From: Saprospiraceae bacterium
GTDB lineage: Bacteria; Bacteroidota; Bacteroidia; Chitinophagales; Saprospiraceae
Direction: 5' to 3'
Assembly (NCBI GenBank): GCA_020629615.1
Contig: JAHDCZ010000013.1
Span: 1-46,449 of the forward strand
DNA length: 46,449 nt
In this document: positions 16,475 through 25,208 of the stretch, one piece after another
How the letters are laid out: each line of letters starts with the position of its first letter
Numbering within the stretch: position 1 is the stretch's first letter
Made by a program: the position numbers and the translations under genes
The notes under the pieces: model-generated
Seen by the model: the letters and a program-made list of their open reading frames with translations, nothing else
What the model was told of the DNA's origin: nothing
Database searches by the model: none

Positions 16475-16514
16475 AAAAGTGCAGTCTATGTTATATGGGC
16501 TGTGCTTTTTTTTT
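16475..16514 (+). terminator. Intrinsic terminator after dsbD
   Basis: AAAAGTGCAG (16475-16484) pairs with CTGTGCTTTT (16500-16509) with two G-U wobbles, followed by a run of T to 16514. The right arm overlaps the last codons of the convergent O-antigen ligase-like gene. On the minus strand the same hairpin is followed by TTTTATTG, so it may act on both transcripts. Confidence 0.65.
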
Positions 16515-17777
16515 GTTCATCCGATTATACCGCAAATGATTTAAAATTAGTAGTAGGAATAAAAGATAAAAGCCGATGCCATTGGATCGTTCAATAGTAT
16601 TTTCAACGAGAAAGGAACTAAAAATAATGATCGATAACACAAACAATAAAGGATGTCGATAGTTTTGATTTTTCATCAATGGAACCAACAAGGCTAACAT
16701 AAAAAGTAAAAAGCCAATAATTCCAGAACTGGCCAAGATGAAAATATATTGATTATGTGGATACTTGATCACTTCAGGAGTCTGATCGAACATCAATTGA
16801 TATTGAGATTCACAGGCTGCTTTCAAGTCACCCACACCAGTGCCTAAAATTGGCTGATCTTTAAAAATATCGATTCCTGCCAAGATGGAATACATTCGAC
16901 CCGAGTCGGAATAATTGCGGGCATCTTTTTGATTAAATTTTCCAATGTCCCATAAAGTATATCTCACTTTGTTGTGAAAACTTGGGATGGTTTGATATGC
17001 GATAAATGGGGCGATGATGATTCCAAGAGCTAGGATAATAGTTTTTGCCGACTTTCGTCGAATGAATAATTGGATACCCATCAAGGCTAAAAATGCAATG
17101 TACATGACCGCAATTCCACTTCGAACAGCCAAGACATGTAGAATAAAGAAAAAGTAAAGACTCAAAAATAGCCAAATGTGATTTTTGCGTCCTTTGGTCA
17201 CGGGAGAAATATAAAGTATTGCTGCAGAGACACAGGCAAATGCCATAAACAAACTGAATCGTATATGACTTGTGGGAGTTGGAACAGGATGGCCTTGTCC
17301 TATCAATAATGTTATTTCATCGTAACGAAGGAAATAATTGAAGAGTACATGAAGGCTACTTAGTCCCATAAAAAGAATAAAAAAACCAATCCACCGGTAA
17401 AGCGCTTTTTTATCTAAATGTTCTCTACAGAAGAATACAAAAGGTAATATCAGAAAAGGCAATTTTAGAATCAAATGATGCCACCATGATCCTAAATCTG
17501 AGGTGTTTATACCAGAAAAAACGACCAACCAAAAAATGAGACCAATCGTCCAATATTCTGGCTTTTGACAAAATGCGCTTAGATGCTTCCAAAATTTTGG
17601 ATTAAAACGAAAAGAAAATTGTTTTTTGGAAATTTCAAATTCGAAGACAGTCGTCACAAAAAACATACTTAGCATAGAAACTGACAATGCAAAAACCGAA
17701 TAAACTAAAGACACCATGAATACAGCAATCTGTAGATCAAAGAGCACTTGATTATTAAAAGTAAATGGTTTTTTCAT
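16491..17777 (-). CDS. O-antigen ligase/polymerase-like membrane protein
   Basis: The 428-residue protein has about 11-12 membrane segments and a large periplasmic loop near residues 265-340. That loop carries PILGTGVGDLKAACESQY and later KYPHNQYIFILASSGIIGF, the pattern of the Wzy_C / O-antigen ligase (WaaL) family: a Gly-x-Gly start and a His-Asn pair before the next helix. Such enzymes transfer or polymerise sugar chains on lipid carriers in the periplasm. Whether this one is a ligase, a polymerase or a protein glycosylation enzyme cannot be told from sequence. It lies alone between the dsbD terminator and pheS, on the opposite strand to both. Confidence 0.85.
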   Translation of the reverse strand: MKKPFTFNNQVLFDLQIAVFMVSLVYSVFALSVSMLSMFFVTTVFEFEISKKQFSFRFNPKFWKHLSAFCQKPEYWTIGLIFWLVVFSGINTSDLGSWWHHLILKLPFLILPFVFFCREHLDKKALYRWIGFFILFMGLSSLHVLFNYFLRYDEITLLIGQGHPVPTPTSHIRFSLFMAFACVSAAILYISPVTKGRKNHIWLFLSLYFFFILHVLAVRSGIAVMYIAFLALMGIQLFIRRKSAKTIILALGIIIAPFIAYQTIPSFHNKVRYTLWDIGKFNQKDARNYSDSGRMYSILAGIDIFKDQPILGTGVGDLKAACESQYQLMFDQTPEVIKYPHNQYIFILASSGIIGFLLFMLALLVPLMKNQNYRHPLLFVLSIIIFSSFLVENTIERSNGIGFYLLFLLLILNHLRYNRMNKKKAQPI

Positions 17778-17848
17778 CGTTTATAGAAGAGCAAATTTAG
17801 CAAACAAAAGCAATCAGCTTTTGTCAACGTTTATTCGCCTTAAAGCCT

Positions 17849-17856
17849 TAACTTTG
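17849..17856 (+). promoter_or_regulatory. -7 promoter element (TAACTTTG) of pheS
   Basis: TAACTTTG matches TAnnTTTG and lies 21 bp before the pheS ATG, predicting a leader of about 15-20 nt. A TTTG occurs 25 bp upstream, a little farther than the usual 19-21 bp. Confidence 0.5.
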
Positions 17857-17877
17857 TAAGCTTAAAAATTATTTTAT

Positions 17878-18915
17878 ATGTCGGCGGATGTTTTTCAACA
17901 AATAGAAGATTTATTACAAGAGATTAGCAATACTCAATTGGGTGATGCTGAAGCATTAGAAGCCTTTCGAATTCGCTTTTTGGGTTCTAAAAACATTGTA
18001 AAGCCAATTTTTGGTCAAATCAGAAATGTTGAAAACGAACGAAAAAAGGAATTTGGTCAAAAGGTCAATGCGCTCAAGCAGGCCGCTGAAGCTAAGTTTC
18101 AATCAGAGCAGCAACAAATGGCGAGTGCAGCTAAAAAGGAAAAATCCGCAAGTATTGATTTAAGCCTTCCTCCGACTGAAGAGTTTACAGGATCGAGACA
18201 TCCGATTTCTATTGTGATGAATCGGATCATTGGTATTTTCGAGCGGATCGGTTTTACTGTTGCAGAAGAACGAGAGATAGAAGATGATTGGCACAATTTT
18301 ACTGCGATGAATACTCCAGATGATCATCCAGCCCGTGATATGCAAGATACTTTTTACCTAAAAAATTCGGTAGAAAGATTATTGCGGACACATACTTCTA
18401 GTGTTCAGTCCAGGGTTATGACGAGTACTCAGCCTCCGATTAGAATTATCGCACCAGGTAGAGTATATAGAAATGAAACAATTTCAGCAAGATCACACTG
18501 CCAGTTTCATCAAGTAGAAGGCTTGTTCATTGATGAAAAAGTGTCCTTTGCCGACATGAAGCAAACCTTGTTATATTTTGCACGTGAAATGTACGGCGCC
18601 AAAACAGATATCCGTCTAAGGCCGAGTTATTTTCCTTTTACTGAGCCAAGTGCAGAGATGGATGTCTATTGGGGTTTACAAGACGAAAATGCTTATCGGA
18701 TAACGAAGGGAACAGGATGGCTAGAAATCTTGGGATGTGGAATGGTTGACCCTAATGTTTTAGAAAATTGTAAAATCGATCCTGATAAATATTCTGGCTA
18801 TGCTTTTGGAATGGGTATAGAACGCCAAGCCATGCTGCTGCATCGTATTAATGATATTCGATTATTATTTGAGAACGATGTTCGTTTTTTAAAACAATTT
18901 AATGGCGTTGTATAA
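17878..18915 (+). CDS. pheS: Phenylalanine-tRNA ligase alpha subunit
   Basis: PheS with PheT forms the heterotetramer that charges tRNA-Phe. The 345-residue length is standard. An N-terminal helical arm (1-90, including GQIRNVENERKKEFGQKVN) precedes the class II catalytic core: TGSRHPISIVMNRIIGIFE, then RTHTSSVQSRVM, PGRVYRNETISARSHCQFHQ (motif 2 region), TKGTGWLEILGCGMVDP and GYAFGMGIERQAML (motif 3 region). In motif 3 a Gln replaces the Leu I expect after the Arg, a minor change. pheT is not in the window; hisS follows 9 bp downstream, so two tRNA synthetase genes share a transcript. Confidence 0.97.
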   Translation: MSADVFQQIEDLLQEISNTQLGDAEALEAFRIRFLGSKNIVKPIFGQIRNVENERKKEFGQKVNALKQAAEAKFQSEQQQMASAAKKEKSASIDLSLPPTEEFTGSRHPISIVMNRIIGIFERIGFTVAEEREIEDDWHNFTAMNTPDDHPARDMQDTFYLKNSVERLLRTHTSSVQSRVMTSTQPPIRIIAPGRVYRNETISARSHCQFHQVEGLFIDEKVSFADMKQTLLYFAREMYGAKTDIRLRPSYFPFTEPSAEMDVYWGLQDENAYRITKGTGWLEILGCGMVDPNVLENCKIDPDKYSGYAFGMGIERQAMLLHRINDIRLLFENDVRFLKQFNGVV

Positions 18916-18924
18916 GCAATATTT

Positions 18925-20262
18925 ATGAAACCAAGTATTCCAAAGGGTACCCGAGATTTTTTACCCAATCAAGTCAATAAACGCAAGTATATTTTTAACA
19001 TCATAGAGGGCGTTTTTAAAAAGTATGCATACAAACCGATAGAAACTCCTGTCATGGAAAATCTTTCAACCTTGACTGGAAAATATGGAGAAGAGGGAGA
19101 TCGACTCATTTTTAAGGTATTGAATAATGGTGATTTTTTGGCGAAAGCCGATAAGGAAGCAATAGAGACGGGCAACTCAAATCGATTGATTCCAAGTATA
19201 TCTAAAAGAGGATTGAGGTATGATCTGACGGTTCCTTTTGCACGATTTGTGGTGATGTATCAAAATGAAATATCATTTCCATTTAAGAGATATCAGATTC
19301 AGCCTGTTTGGCGAGCGGATCGTCCACAAAAGGGTAGATATCAAGAGTTTTATCAATGTGATGTTGATGTTGTTGGGTCGGATTCCTTGGTATATGAGGC
19401 AGAATTGATGCAGATATATCAGGAGGTGTTTGCTGCTTTAAAAATACCTGTGACCATAAAAATTAATAATAGAAAAGTACTGTTTGGAATTGCAGAAACC
19501 GCCGGAGTTAAGGAATTGTTTGTTGAAATGACAACAGCAATTGATAAGTTGGATAAGATAGGAGAGGAGGGTGTCGTTACAGAAATGACAAATCGTGGAA
19601 TTCCTTCTTCCAGTATTGATAAAATCATGGCAATGCTTCAAATCCATGATTTGGATACGCTTATCGCGAATATGAATTCAGAAGAAGGGAAGCTAGGATG
19701 TGAAGAATTAAAGACTGTTTTTGCATTATTGAAAGATCAGGGTATTGATGATTTAAAATTTGATATCAGTCTTGCTCGAGGATTAAATTATTACACCGGT
19801 TGTATTTTTGAAGTGATGTGTGATGAGGTCAAAATTGGAAGTATTGGTGGAGGTGGTCGATATGATAATTTGACCGAAGTTTTTGGACTGAAGGGAGTGA
19901 GTGGAGTAGGGATGTCATTTGGTGCTGCGAGAATCTATGATGTAATGGAAGAGTTAGATTTGTTTCCCAAGGACGTGGTTCAAGGGATGCAAGTACTCAT
20001 AGTCAGTTTTGATGAAGCGGCTTTTAGATATGGATTTAATGTGGTTTCTAGGCTCAGAAAAGCTGGTATTGCATCAGACATTTATCCCAAACCGAGTAAA
20101 ATGAAAAAGCAAATGAAGTATGCAAATGATCTCCATGTACCCTTCGTTGTGATCATTGGAGATGATGAAATAAATTCGGGCAAACTTACTGTAAAGGATA
20201 TGGAAAATGGCCAACAGTCAAGTCTTGATATAGAATCGCTGATAAGCCGTATTAATTCTTAA
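18925..20262 (+). CDS. hisS: Histidine-tRNA ligase
   Basis: HisRS charges tRNA-His. The 445-residue protein starts KPSIPKGTRDFLP, the typical N-terminal motif 1 region. Motif 2 is seen in QPVWRADRPQKGRYQEFYQC. LARGLNYYTGCIFEV is the histidine-binding LARGxxYYTG loop, and GGGRYDNL with GVGMSFGAARIYD forms motif 3. The C-terminal anticodon-binding domain (about 340-445) begins QVLIVSFDE. Length is in the usual range for Bacteroidota (about 450). It sits 9 bp after pheS. No riboswitch or leader peptide is visible before the pair. The following 314 bp hold the promoter of the next gene. Confidence 0.97.
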   Translation: MKPSIPKGTRDFLPNQVNKRKYIFNIIEGVFKKYAYKPIETPVMENLSTLTGKYGEEGDRLIFKVLNNGDFLAKADKEAIETGNSNRLIPSISKRGLRYDLTVPFARFVVMYQNEISFPFKRYQIQPVWRADRPQKGRYQEFYQCDVDVVGSDSLVYEAELMQIYQEVFAALKIPVTIKINNRKVLFGIAETAGVKELFVEMTTAIDKLDKIGEEGVVTEMTNRGIPSSSIDKIMAMLQIHDLDTLIANMNSEEGKLGCEELKTVFALLKDQGIDDLKFDISLARGLNYYTGCIFEVMCDEVKIGSIGGGGRYDNLTEVFGLKGVSGVGMSFGAARIYDVMEELDLFPKDVVQGMQVLIVSFDEAAFRYGFNVVSRLRKAGIASDIYPKPSKMKKQMKYANDLHVPFVVIIGDDEINSGKLTVKDMENGQQSSLDIESLISRINS

Positions 20263-20576
20263 TTTTGTGTGAAATTTGAATATAGGCGCATAATTTATCC
20301 TGATTTATTGCCGTTATATTCATCATTGAATTGAGCATATTATTTTTTTGAACAACTCCCAAATCCGAAAAATAAGTCTGTGGCACAATTATTGATATTC
20401 AATTAAATACAAATTATAATTTTATTTAATGTGTATTTGTTTGTTTATTGATGGTTGCATACTATCTTTGCGGCCGATTTAAAACACAAGTTTAAAGCGT
20501 TTAGTGAGAAATTCGAACATAGTTTCTCGGAAAGCGGGTGTTTTGAAGGACATAGACTGATTTAAATTATTAACCC
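20263..20576. other. Intergenic region between hisS and the transglycosylase gene
   Basis: The 314 bp are AT-rich and contain no open frame of note. The only element I can support is the TTTG-N19-TATCTTTG promoter at 20440-20470. I see no terminator hairpin directly after hisS. The 100 bp from the promoter to the ATG form a long 5' leader without a clear structure. Confidence 0.6.
20440..20470 (+). promoter_or_regulatory. Bacteroidota-type promoter of the MltD-like gene
   Basis: TTTG (20440-20443), a 19-bp spacer and TATCTTTG (20463-20470) match the phylum consensus at every fixed base with optimal spacing. Transcription should start near 20475, giving a leader of about 100 nt before the ATG at 20577. 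Confidence 0.8.
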
Positions 20577-21830
20577 ATGAACAACGAAGTGATTATTCGT
20601 AAACTCTTTGTATTGCTATTTTTATCGCTGCATTTGGGCTCTTTTGCTTTTAATGTAGAGATGGATACTGATCATTATGGTGACCGGGATGCGCTAGAAC
20701 AGAGAATTAACAATATTTCGAGCCATGTGGATCTGCGCCTCTCTAAAGAAAGTCTGAGATGTATCGAAAATTATACTACTCGACACCGAAAAGGGAGTGA
20801 ATCTCTTCTTGGAAGAGTGGCCATGTATTTTCCATACATCGAAAATGAGTTAAAAGAAAACAATTTACCTCAGGAGCTAAAATATTTGGCCATTGTAGAG
20901 TCTTCACTCAAAGCAAGCGCAACTTCTAATGCCGGAGCCGCAGGTTTATGGCAGTTTATGCGAGGAACAGGGAAAATGTACGGCCTAAAAATTAATAGTA
21001 CCGTGGATGAAAGAAAGGATCCTTTACGCTCTACTAATGCGGCATTGGAATATTTATCTGACTTGTATGAACAGTTTGACGATTGGACTTTGGCTTTGGC
21101 TGCGTATAATTGCGGTCCGGGTAATGTAAGAAAGGCAATGCGTCGTTCAGGTAAGCGATCTTTTTGGGAAATAGAAAAATACTTGCCAAAAGAAACCAGA
21201 AAATATATTCCTCGTTTTGTAGCTGCATCTTACATCATGAATTATTACCATGATCATGATCTAGTTCCAGAAATGCCAGAGGACGAATTTCGATTTACGG
21301 CTACAGCAAAAGTTTCTGAAACATTAAAGTTTTCTGGACTTAGCAAGGAGATAGGATTGACATTGGATAAAATCAAGACGCTTAATCCTGCCTATCTAAA
21401 GAATTATATTCCAAACCATTCAAATGAATATTATTTGACTTTGCCCGAAAGTAAAATGTATGAGTTTTTAGGTAATAGAAATCAATTGGATCAATTGGTT
21501 TATAGTTTTTCGAATCAAAGTAATGCTGCTAGTGTCGCAATTAGAAGATTAAGAAAAATGGATGCGGTACAAGAATTGCCAGGTAGATTTGAATTTCAGC
21601 CTACTATTTTGGAGCATAACCCAATTCATTCCAAGATAAGAATGACTCCGATCAATAATCAATCTTTTCTCGATGATACTCAAGATGTTTATCAGCTCAG
21701 AAAAGGAGAATCAATTTTTGATATTGCTGCTAAACATGAAGGGGTTTCAGTAGAGGACATTCTTAGTTGGAATAATTTAAGTATTACAACACCTCCAAAA
21801 CAAGGAGATTTAATTGTTGTTAAAAAATAA
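20577..21830 (+). CDS. MltD-like membrane-associated lytic murein transglycosylase with LysM
   Basis: The enzyme cleaves the MurNAc-GlcNAc bond of peptidoglycan in the periplasm. The 417-residue protein has an N-terminal signal sequence (Lys9 to about Ala24). The SLT domain (about 85-225) contains YLAIVESSLKASATSNAGA with the catalytic Glu, then GLWQFMRGTGKMYGL and LALAAYNCGPGNVRKAM, as in the GH23 family. One LysM module at the C-terminus (about 372-417; YQLRKGESIFDIAAKHEGVS, then LSWNNL) would bind glycan chains. A degenerate LysM-like stretch may lie near 250-290. E. coli MltD has two LysMs and a lipobox; here there is no clear lipobox. Its own promoter lies at 20440-20470. Confidence 0.93.
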   Translation: MNNEVIIRKLFVLLFLSLHLGSFAFNVEMDTDHYGDRDALEQRINNISSHVDLRLSKESLRCIENYTTRHRKGSESLLGRVAMYFPYIENELKENNLPQELKYLAIVESSLKASATSNAGAAGLWQFMRGTGKMYGLKINSTVDERKDPLRSTNAALEYLSDLYEQFDDWTLALAAYNCGPGNVRKAMRRSGKRSFWEIEKYLPKETRKYIPRFVAASYIMNYYHDHDLVPEMPEDEFRFTATAKVSETLKFSGLSKEIGLTLDKIKTLNPAYLKNYIPNHSNEYYLTLPESKMYEFLGNRNQLDQLVYSFSNQSNAASVAIRRLRKMDAVQELPGRFEFQPTILEHNPIHSKIRMTPINNQSFLDDTQDVYQLRKGESIFDIAAKHEGVSVEDILSWNNLSITTPPKQGDLIVVKK

Positions 21831-21834
21831 AAAT

Positions 21835-21860
21835 AACGATCCCGCCTTAGCGGGATCGTT
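21835..21860 (-). terminator. Intrinsic terminator of the hsp20 operon
   Basis: A perfect 11-bp GC-rich stem (21835-21845 with 21850-21860) closes a 4-nt loop. On the minus strand it is followed by ATTTTTATTTTTT, so it terminates the leftward hsp20 transcript. On the plus strand the tail is CACAAAC, so it is weaker for the MltD-like gene, although it may serve as a 3' stabilising hairpin. Confidence 0.85.
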
Positions 21861-21888
21861 CACAAACAAAATCAATTCAGAAAAACCA

Positions 21889-22353
21889 CTATGATATCTC
21901 TATTTTGTGTTTGGTTGGATTGAGTTCTTCTTCGAACTTTTTTATCGTAATTTTCAAAATTCCAAGCTTGTAATGTGCTTTGATCTCGCTTTCGTTTGCT
22001 GATTCTGGAATATGAAATGATCTCTTAAATCCTGAGAAATTAAATTCTTGTCGCTTAAACTTAACACTGTTAGTAGTGTCTTCAAGCTCTTGATTCTCTT
22101 CAAGTTCTTCGAAATTTTTTGAATTCGTAGAGACAGTTAAAATCCCTTTGTCAATTTCGAGATTGAAATCTTCTTTGCTCAGGCCTGGGGCAGCAAATTC
22201 GAAGTAAAAAGTTTTATCGTCTTCACTAATATTCACCGAAGGGTGACTCGTTTTAAAAGCTGTACCAAGCACTTCTGAGATACTCTGATTAAAGAAATCA
22301 TCGATAAAATGTTGTAATCCATTTGAAGGACGCATTCTGTTTATTGTTTTCAT
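21889..22353 (-). CDS. Small heat-shock protein, Hsp20 family (second gene of pair)
   Basis: The 154-residue protein is an ATP-independent holdase chaperone of the alpha-crystallin family. The N-terminal arm (1-38) includes NGLQHFIDDFF. The alpha-crystallin domain (about 38-140) begins HPSVNISEDDKTFYFEFAAP and contains the strand-loop FKRSFHIPESANESEI and the conserved YKLGILKITI near the end. The C-terminal tail (HKIEIS) has the Ile-x-Ile type contact motif. An insert rich in Glu and Asn (about 80-95) lengthens the loop between strands. It lies 27 bp after the other hsp20 gene in the same direction and before a strong terminator, so it is the promoter-distal gene of the pair. Confidence 0.94.
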   Translation of the reverse strand: MKTINRMRPSNGLQHFIDDFFNQSISEVLGTAFKTSHPSVNISEDDKTFYFEFAAPGLSKEDFNLEIDKGILTVSTNSKNFEELEENQELEDTTNSVKFKRQEFNFSGFKRSFHIPESANESEIKAHYKLGILKITIKKFEEELNPTKHKIEIS

Positions 22354-22380
22354 GACTTATATTATTTTAGATTTTTTTTC

Positions 22381-22821
22381 TTATTTAATATCAATTTGCC
22401 TCGGCTTTGGCTCTTCAATTTTCATGACCTTTACGGTTAAGAGTCCATTTTTAAAAACTGCTTGGATTTCCTCTTTTGCTGCATTTTCTGGTAAAGTGAA
22501 CGATCTTTTAAATGTCTTGGGATGGAATTCTCTCAGATGATATTTGATGTCATCATCTGAAGAAAGATTCCCTTTTATGATTAATTCGTCTTTATCAATA
22601 TTCATTTCAATATCTGATTTTTGAACACCAGGCAAAGCCAATTGTAGTTCGTAATGATCATCATGTTCAAGAATATTGGTCAACGGCTTGGTGTTTTCTG
22701 TACGATCGTCGTGAATGACTTCTTTGAGGGACGAGTTCATTAATTCGTTTACAATGTTTCCGAAATGAGGGAAATAGAGAGATTGTGATCTTCTTGGATT
22801 TTTTCTTACTACTAAATTCAT
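22381..22821 (-). CDS. Small heat-shock protein, Hsp20 family (first gene of pair)
   Basis: The 146-residue protein has a basic N-terminus (MNLVVRKNPRRSQS), a short aromatic arm with FGNIVNELMNSS, and an alpha-crystallin domain (about 45-140): KPLTNILEHDDHYELQLALP, then FKRSFTLPENAAKEEIQAVF and KNGLLTVKVMK. It diverges clearly from its neighbour, so the two may form hetero-oligomers with different substrate preference; that is inference. It is the promoter-proximal gene. The 287 bp upstream, shared with the divergent sugar-dehydrogenase-like gene, contain three phased motifs at 22895-22968 that are probably its control region. Confidence 0.94.
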   Translation of the reverse strand: MNLVVRKNPRRSQSLYFPHFGNIVNELMNSSLKEVIHDDRTENTKPLTNILEHDDHYELQLALPGVQKSDIEMNIDKDELIIKGNLSSDDDIKYHLREFHPKTFKRSFTLPENAAKEEIQAVFKNGLLTVKVMKIEEPKPRQIDIK

Positions 22822-22894
22822 GTTTTATGTGGTTTAATTTTTAAAATCAAATTCGTAAAACATGGATCAATGAGTATACCATTCCAAGAATTCA

Positions 22895-22968
22895 GGCAAA
22901 AGGGCAGGCTGCACCAAAAGAAGGCGACAAAATGGCACACCTTATAACAACAAGGTGACAAAAAGGCA
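22895..22968 (-). promoter_or_regulatory. Three phased motifs upstream of hsp20 (putative heat-shock control array)
   Basis: G(A/G)CAAAANGGCA occurs on the plus strand at 22895-22906, 22926-22937 and 22957-22968, an exact 31-bp period (three helical turns); the minus-strand reading is TGCCNTTTTG(T/C)C. Copies two and three share 15 of 17 bases. Between them is an inverted repeat CACCTT/AAGGTG (22938-22943, 22952-22957). The copy nearest the gene provides TTTG 18 bp upstream of TATAC (22874-22878), possible -33 and -7 elements. It does not resemble CIRCE, the HrcA operator. Role as operator is inference. Confidence 0.6.
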
Positions 22969-23108
22969 TATTTTGCAATTAGTTTTTATAGGAATATTTT
23001 CAAGCTAAGTTCTTTTATGAATTCTTCTAGCAGTATGGAATTAAAAATGTTAAATTGTATGAGGCAGCTATTTTTTACTTTGTCAGCTCTAAAATATTCA
23101 AAGTATTT

Positions 23109-24476
23109 ATGAAAAAATATCTAGTAATCTATATTCTACTGTTATGGAGTATAACTATCAAGTCTCAAACTATTCAACTTGATTCGACAATATTAAATTA
23201 TAAAATTATACTTGATTCGACACAGGTTCAAAAGGCTTGGGATGTGGATTGGGGATTTGATAATAAACTTTGGATTACGGATTTCAGAAATATAAAAAGA
23301 TGGAACCCTGTGAATAACGAATTGGATACAATATGGACTTCAAGTTATGGAAATTACCTCGGGCTTCATGTTCCTAAATCTTATATTGGAGATACATTAA
23401 ATTTCTACGCAGTCTTGGATACGCATCCGATTTATTATAAGGCAGGTTTTTTAGCTCATTTATACAAGTATACCTATTTAATTAGCCAAGATTCTGTAAT
23501 AGAAAATGAAATTATTTATACATATCCACATGGTGGAGAACACTCTGGAGGTCGAGTTGATGTGAGAAATAATCAGGAAATATTTCTTACTACAGCTGAA
23601 TATTGGGTTCCAAATTTGAATATTGAATTAGGAAATATAATAAGGTTGCGACCGGATGGATCGCTATTTGAGGATAATTGTTCATTCGGAAAGTATAGTT
23701 TTGGACATAGGAATCCTCAAGGACTCGAAATTGTACCCAATGGTAATGTTTTTATTTCCGAACATGGGCAACTTTTAAATGGAGATGAAATTAATTTGAT
23801 AGAAAAATGCAAACATTATGGTTGGCCACATTTTGATGGAATAGAATGCTTGTCGCTTTCTGATTCTTGTAATTCCGAAACGTTTCTAGAAAATTATAAA
23901 GCTCCAGCACTATATGGTTTTGAAAAATTGGGTCCTCCAGCAGGAATGACATTTTATAATCACCAATCAATTCCAGAATTTCAAAATTCCCTGTTAATAG
24001 GATTACTTCACTCAGGTAATTATTTAACCATTGCAAGATTAAACAATTCAATGGATTCATTAATAGAGGTCGACAAAATTGAAACACCATTCTTACGAAA
24101 AAGAGATATTTGCGCGGCACCAGACGGGTCGATATACCTGATTGGTTTTGATAGAAGTTGGAATCAACAGGTAGGACAATATTGTAAAATATTCAAATTA
24201 TGGAATCCGGATTTTACTTCATCAAATCTAAGCCTAGAAAATTCTCATTCATATTTAAGTGTTTTTCCCAATCCTAGCAAGGGATATATTAATATTAAAA
24301 ATTTGAAAAACATTAAAAGTTTTGATCTGGCATTTATAGATTCAGATGGTAAAATTATTCAAAGGATAAAAGAACTAAACAGGTCTTACAATTTTATTAA
24401 TTATTCTGGAAGGATGATCTATCTAATAGGGACCATTAATGGACAGAATTATTCCAAAAAGATTATTGTTTTTTAA
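23109..24476 (+). CDS. Sorbosone/aldose sugar dehydrogenase-like protein with T9SS sorting domain
   Basis: The 455-residue product starts at the ATG at 23109, which opens into a signal peptide (MKKYLVIYILLLWS...KSQ). The body is a beta-propeller of the glucose/sorbosone dehydrogenase family: GHRNPQGLEIVPNGNVFISE followed by His-Gly, then GDEINLIEKCKHYGWPHFDG, then LGPPAGMTFYN. Members often use PQQ to oxidise sugars, but activity here is not shown. The last 75 residues form a type A T9SS sorting domain: SVFPNPSKGYINI, IDSDGKIIQRI and a final SKKIIVF. It should be exported through T9SS and anchored on or released from the cell surface. It is divergent from the hsp20 pair, and its base composition is notably AT-rich. 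Confidence 0.85.
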   Translation: MKKYLVIYILLLWSITIKSQTIQLDSTILNYKIILDSTQVQKAWDVDWGFDNKLWITDFRNIKRWNPVNNELDTIWTSSYGNYLGLHVPKSYIGDTLNFYAVLDTHPIYYKAGFLAHLYKYTYLISQDSVIENEIIYTYPHGGEHSGGRVDVRNNQEIFLTTAEYWVPNLNIELGNIIRLRPDGSLFEDNCSFGKYSFGHRNPQGLEIVPNGNVFISEHGQLLNGDEINLIEKCKHYGWPHFDGIECLSLSDSCNSETFLENYKAPALYGFEKLGPPAGMTFYNHQSIPEFQNSLLIGLLHSGNYLTIARLNNSMDSLIEVDKIETPFLRKRDICAAPDGSIYLIGFDRSWNQQVGQYCKIFKLWNPDFTSSNLSLENSHSYLSVFPNPSKGYINIKNLKNIKSFDLAFIDSDGKIIQRIKELNRSYNFINYSGRMIYLIGTINGQNYSKKIIVF

Positions 24477-24560
24477 GATTGTAGGGAAGTAGTTGAAAAT
24501 GGATTAAGAACACTCCAAAGCAATTATTTGTGAATAATAATATTACAATCATCAAATTAT

Positions 24561-25196
24561 TTATTTTGGCAATAATTTTATTATCGATTCTGTCATAGTT
24601 TTTAGATTATAATCAAGAACAACTTTCAATGCCTCGTCTGTATTATCTGATGGAACAGGGCCACCAACTTTTATATCGCTTATAATTTTATTACTATTTA
24701 CAAAGTAGGTCGTTGGAAAAGGTAAAATGTGTTGGAATCCTCCTACATCAATTTTGTTTAGTCCATTTGGATCTACTTTTTTCAGTGATGGAATGACTTT
24801 TATTTTGGGATGGAGATTAGATGCTATGTCCTGGGCTTTCTCTTGTGTATCCTGAGTAAAAAAAACAAATTCAACCTGATTATGATATAAATCAACTATT
24901 GAGTTAATTGCGGGAATTTGTGCAATGCAAGGCTTACACCAAGAAGCGGTTGCCTCTAAGAATATTGGTTTTGAAAAAGTGTCAAACTTAATGATATTCC
25001 CATCTAGATCTAAGAATTCTTGTTCTCCTATTTTTGTTCCAGAGAGTAGTACTTTCAGTGAATCTAGAGGAATATTATCTATGTTTTCCTCAAAATTTGA
25101 AATACGTTCTTTAAGACTTACAATCACCTTTTTGTTGGACTTCTCATTAATGCATGAAATTAGTATCAATAAAATGGTGATTGTAAGATATTTCAT
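24561..25196 (-). CDS. TlpA-like lipoprotein thioredoxin
   Basis: The 211-residue protein has a lipobox (LILISC, Cys15) and a thioredoxin fold from about residue 50: PIFLEATASWCKPCIAQIPA holds the Cys-Lys-Pro-Cys active site, and FPTTYFVNSNKII includes the cis-Pro region. Such proteins reduce or isomerise periplasmic disulfides, often for cytochrome maturation or stress repair. It is the last gene of a leftward four-gene set, starting 12 bp after the M56/TonB gene ends. The linkage to a BlaI/M56 pair suggests that it is induced by the same envelope signal. Partner proteins are unknown. Confidence 0.88.
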   Translation of the reverse strand: MKYLTITILLILISCINEKSNKKVIVSLKERISNFEENIDNIPLDSLKVLLSGTKIGEQEFLDLDGNIIKFDTFSKPIFLEATASWCKPCIAQIPAINSIVDLYHNQVEFVFFTQDTQEKAQDIASNLHPKIKVIPSLKKVDPNGLNKIDVGGFQHILPFPTTYFVNSNKIISDIKVGGPVPSDNTDEALKVVLDYNLKTMTESIIKLLPK

Positions 25197-25208
25197 CCTG
25201 ATTGGTTT

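Noticed and set aside
20381-20396. Sigma-54-like TGGCACAATTATTGAT before the MltD-like gene
   Set aside because: The -12 element reads TTGA instead of TTGC and a perfect TTTG-N19-TATCTTTG promoter lies just downstream.
22931-22955. Sigma-54-like TGGCAC sequence in the hsp20 upstream region
   Set aside because: The GC of the -12 element is missing at the required distance on either strand.
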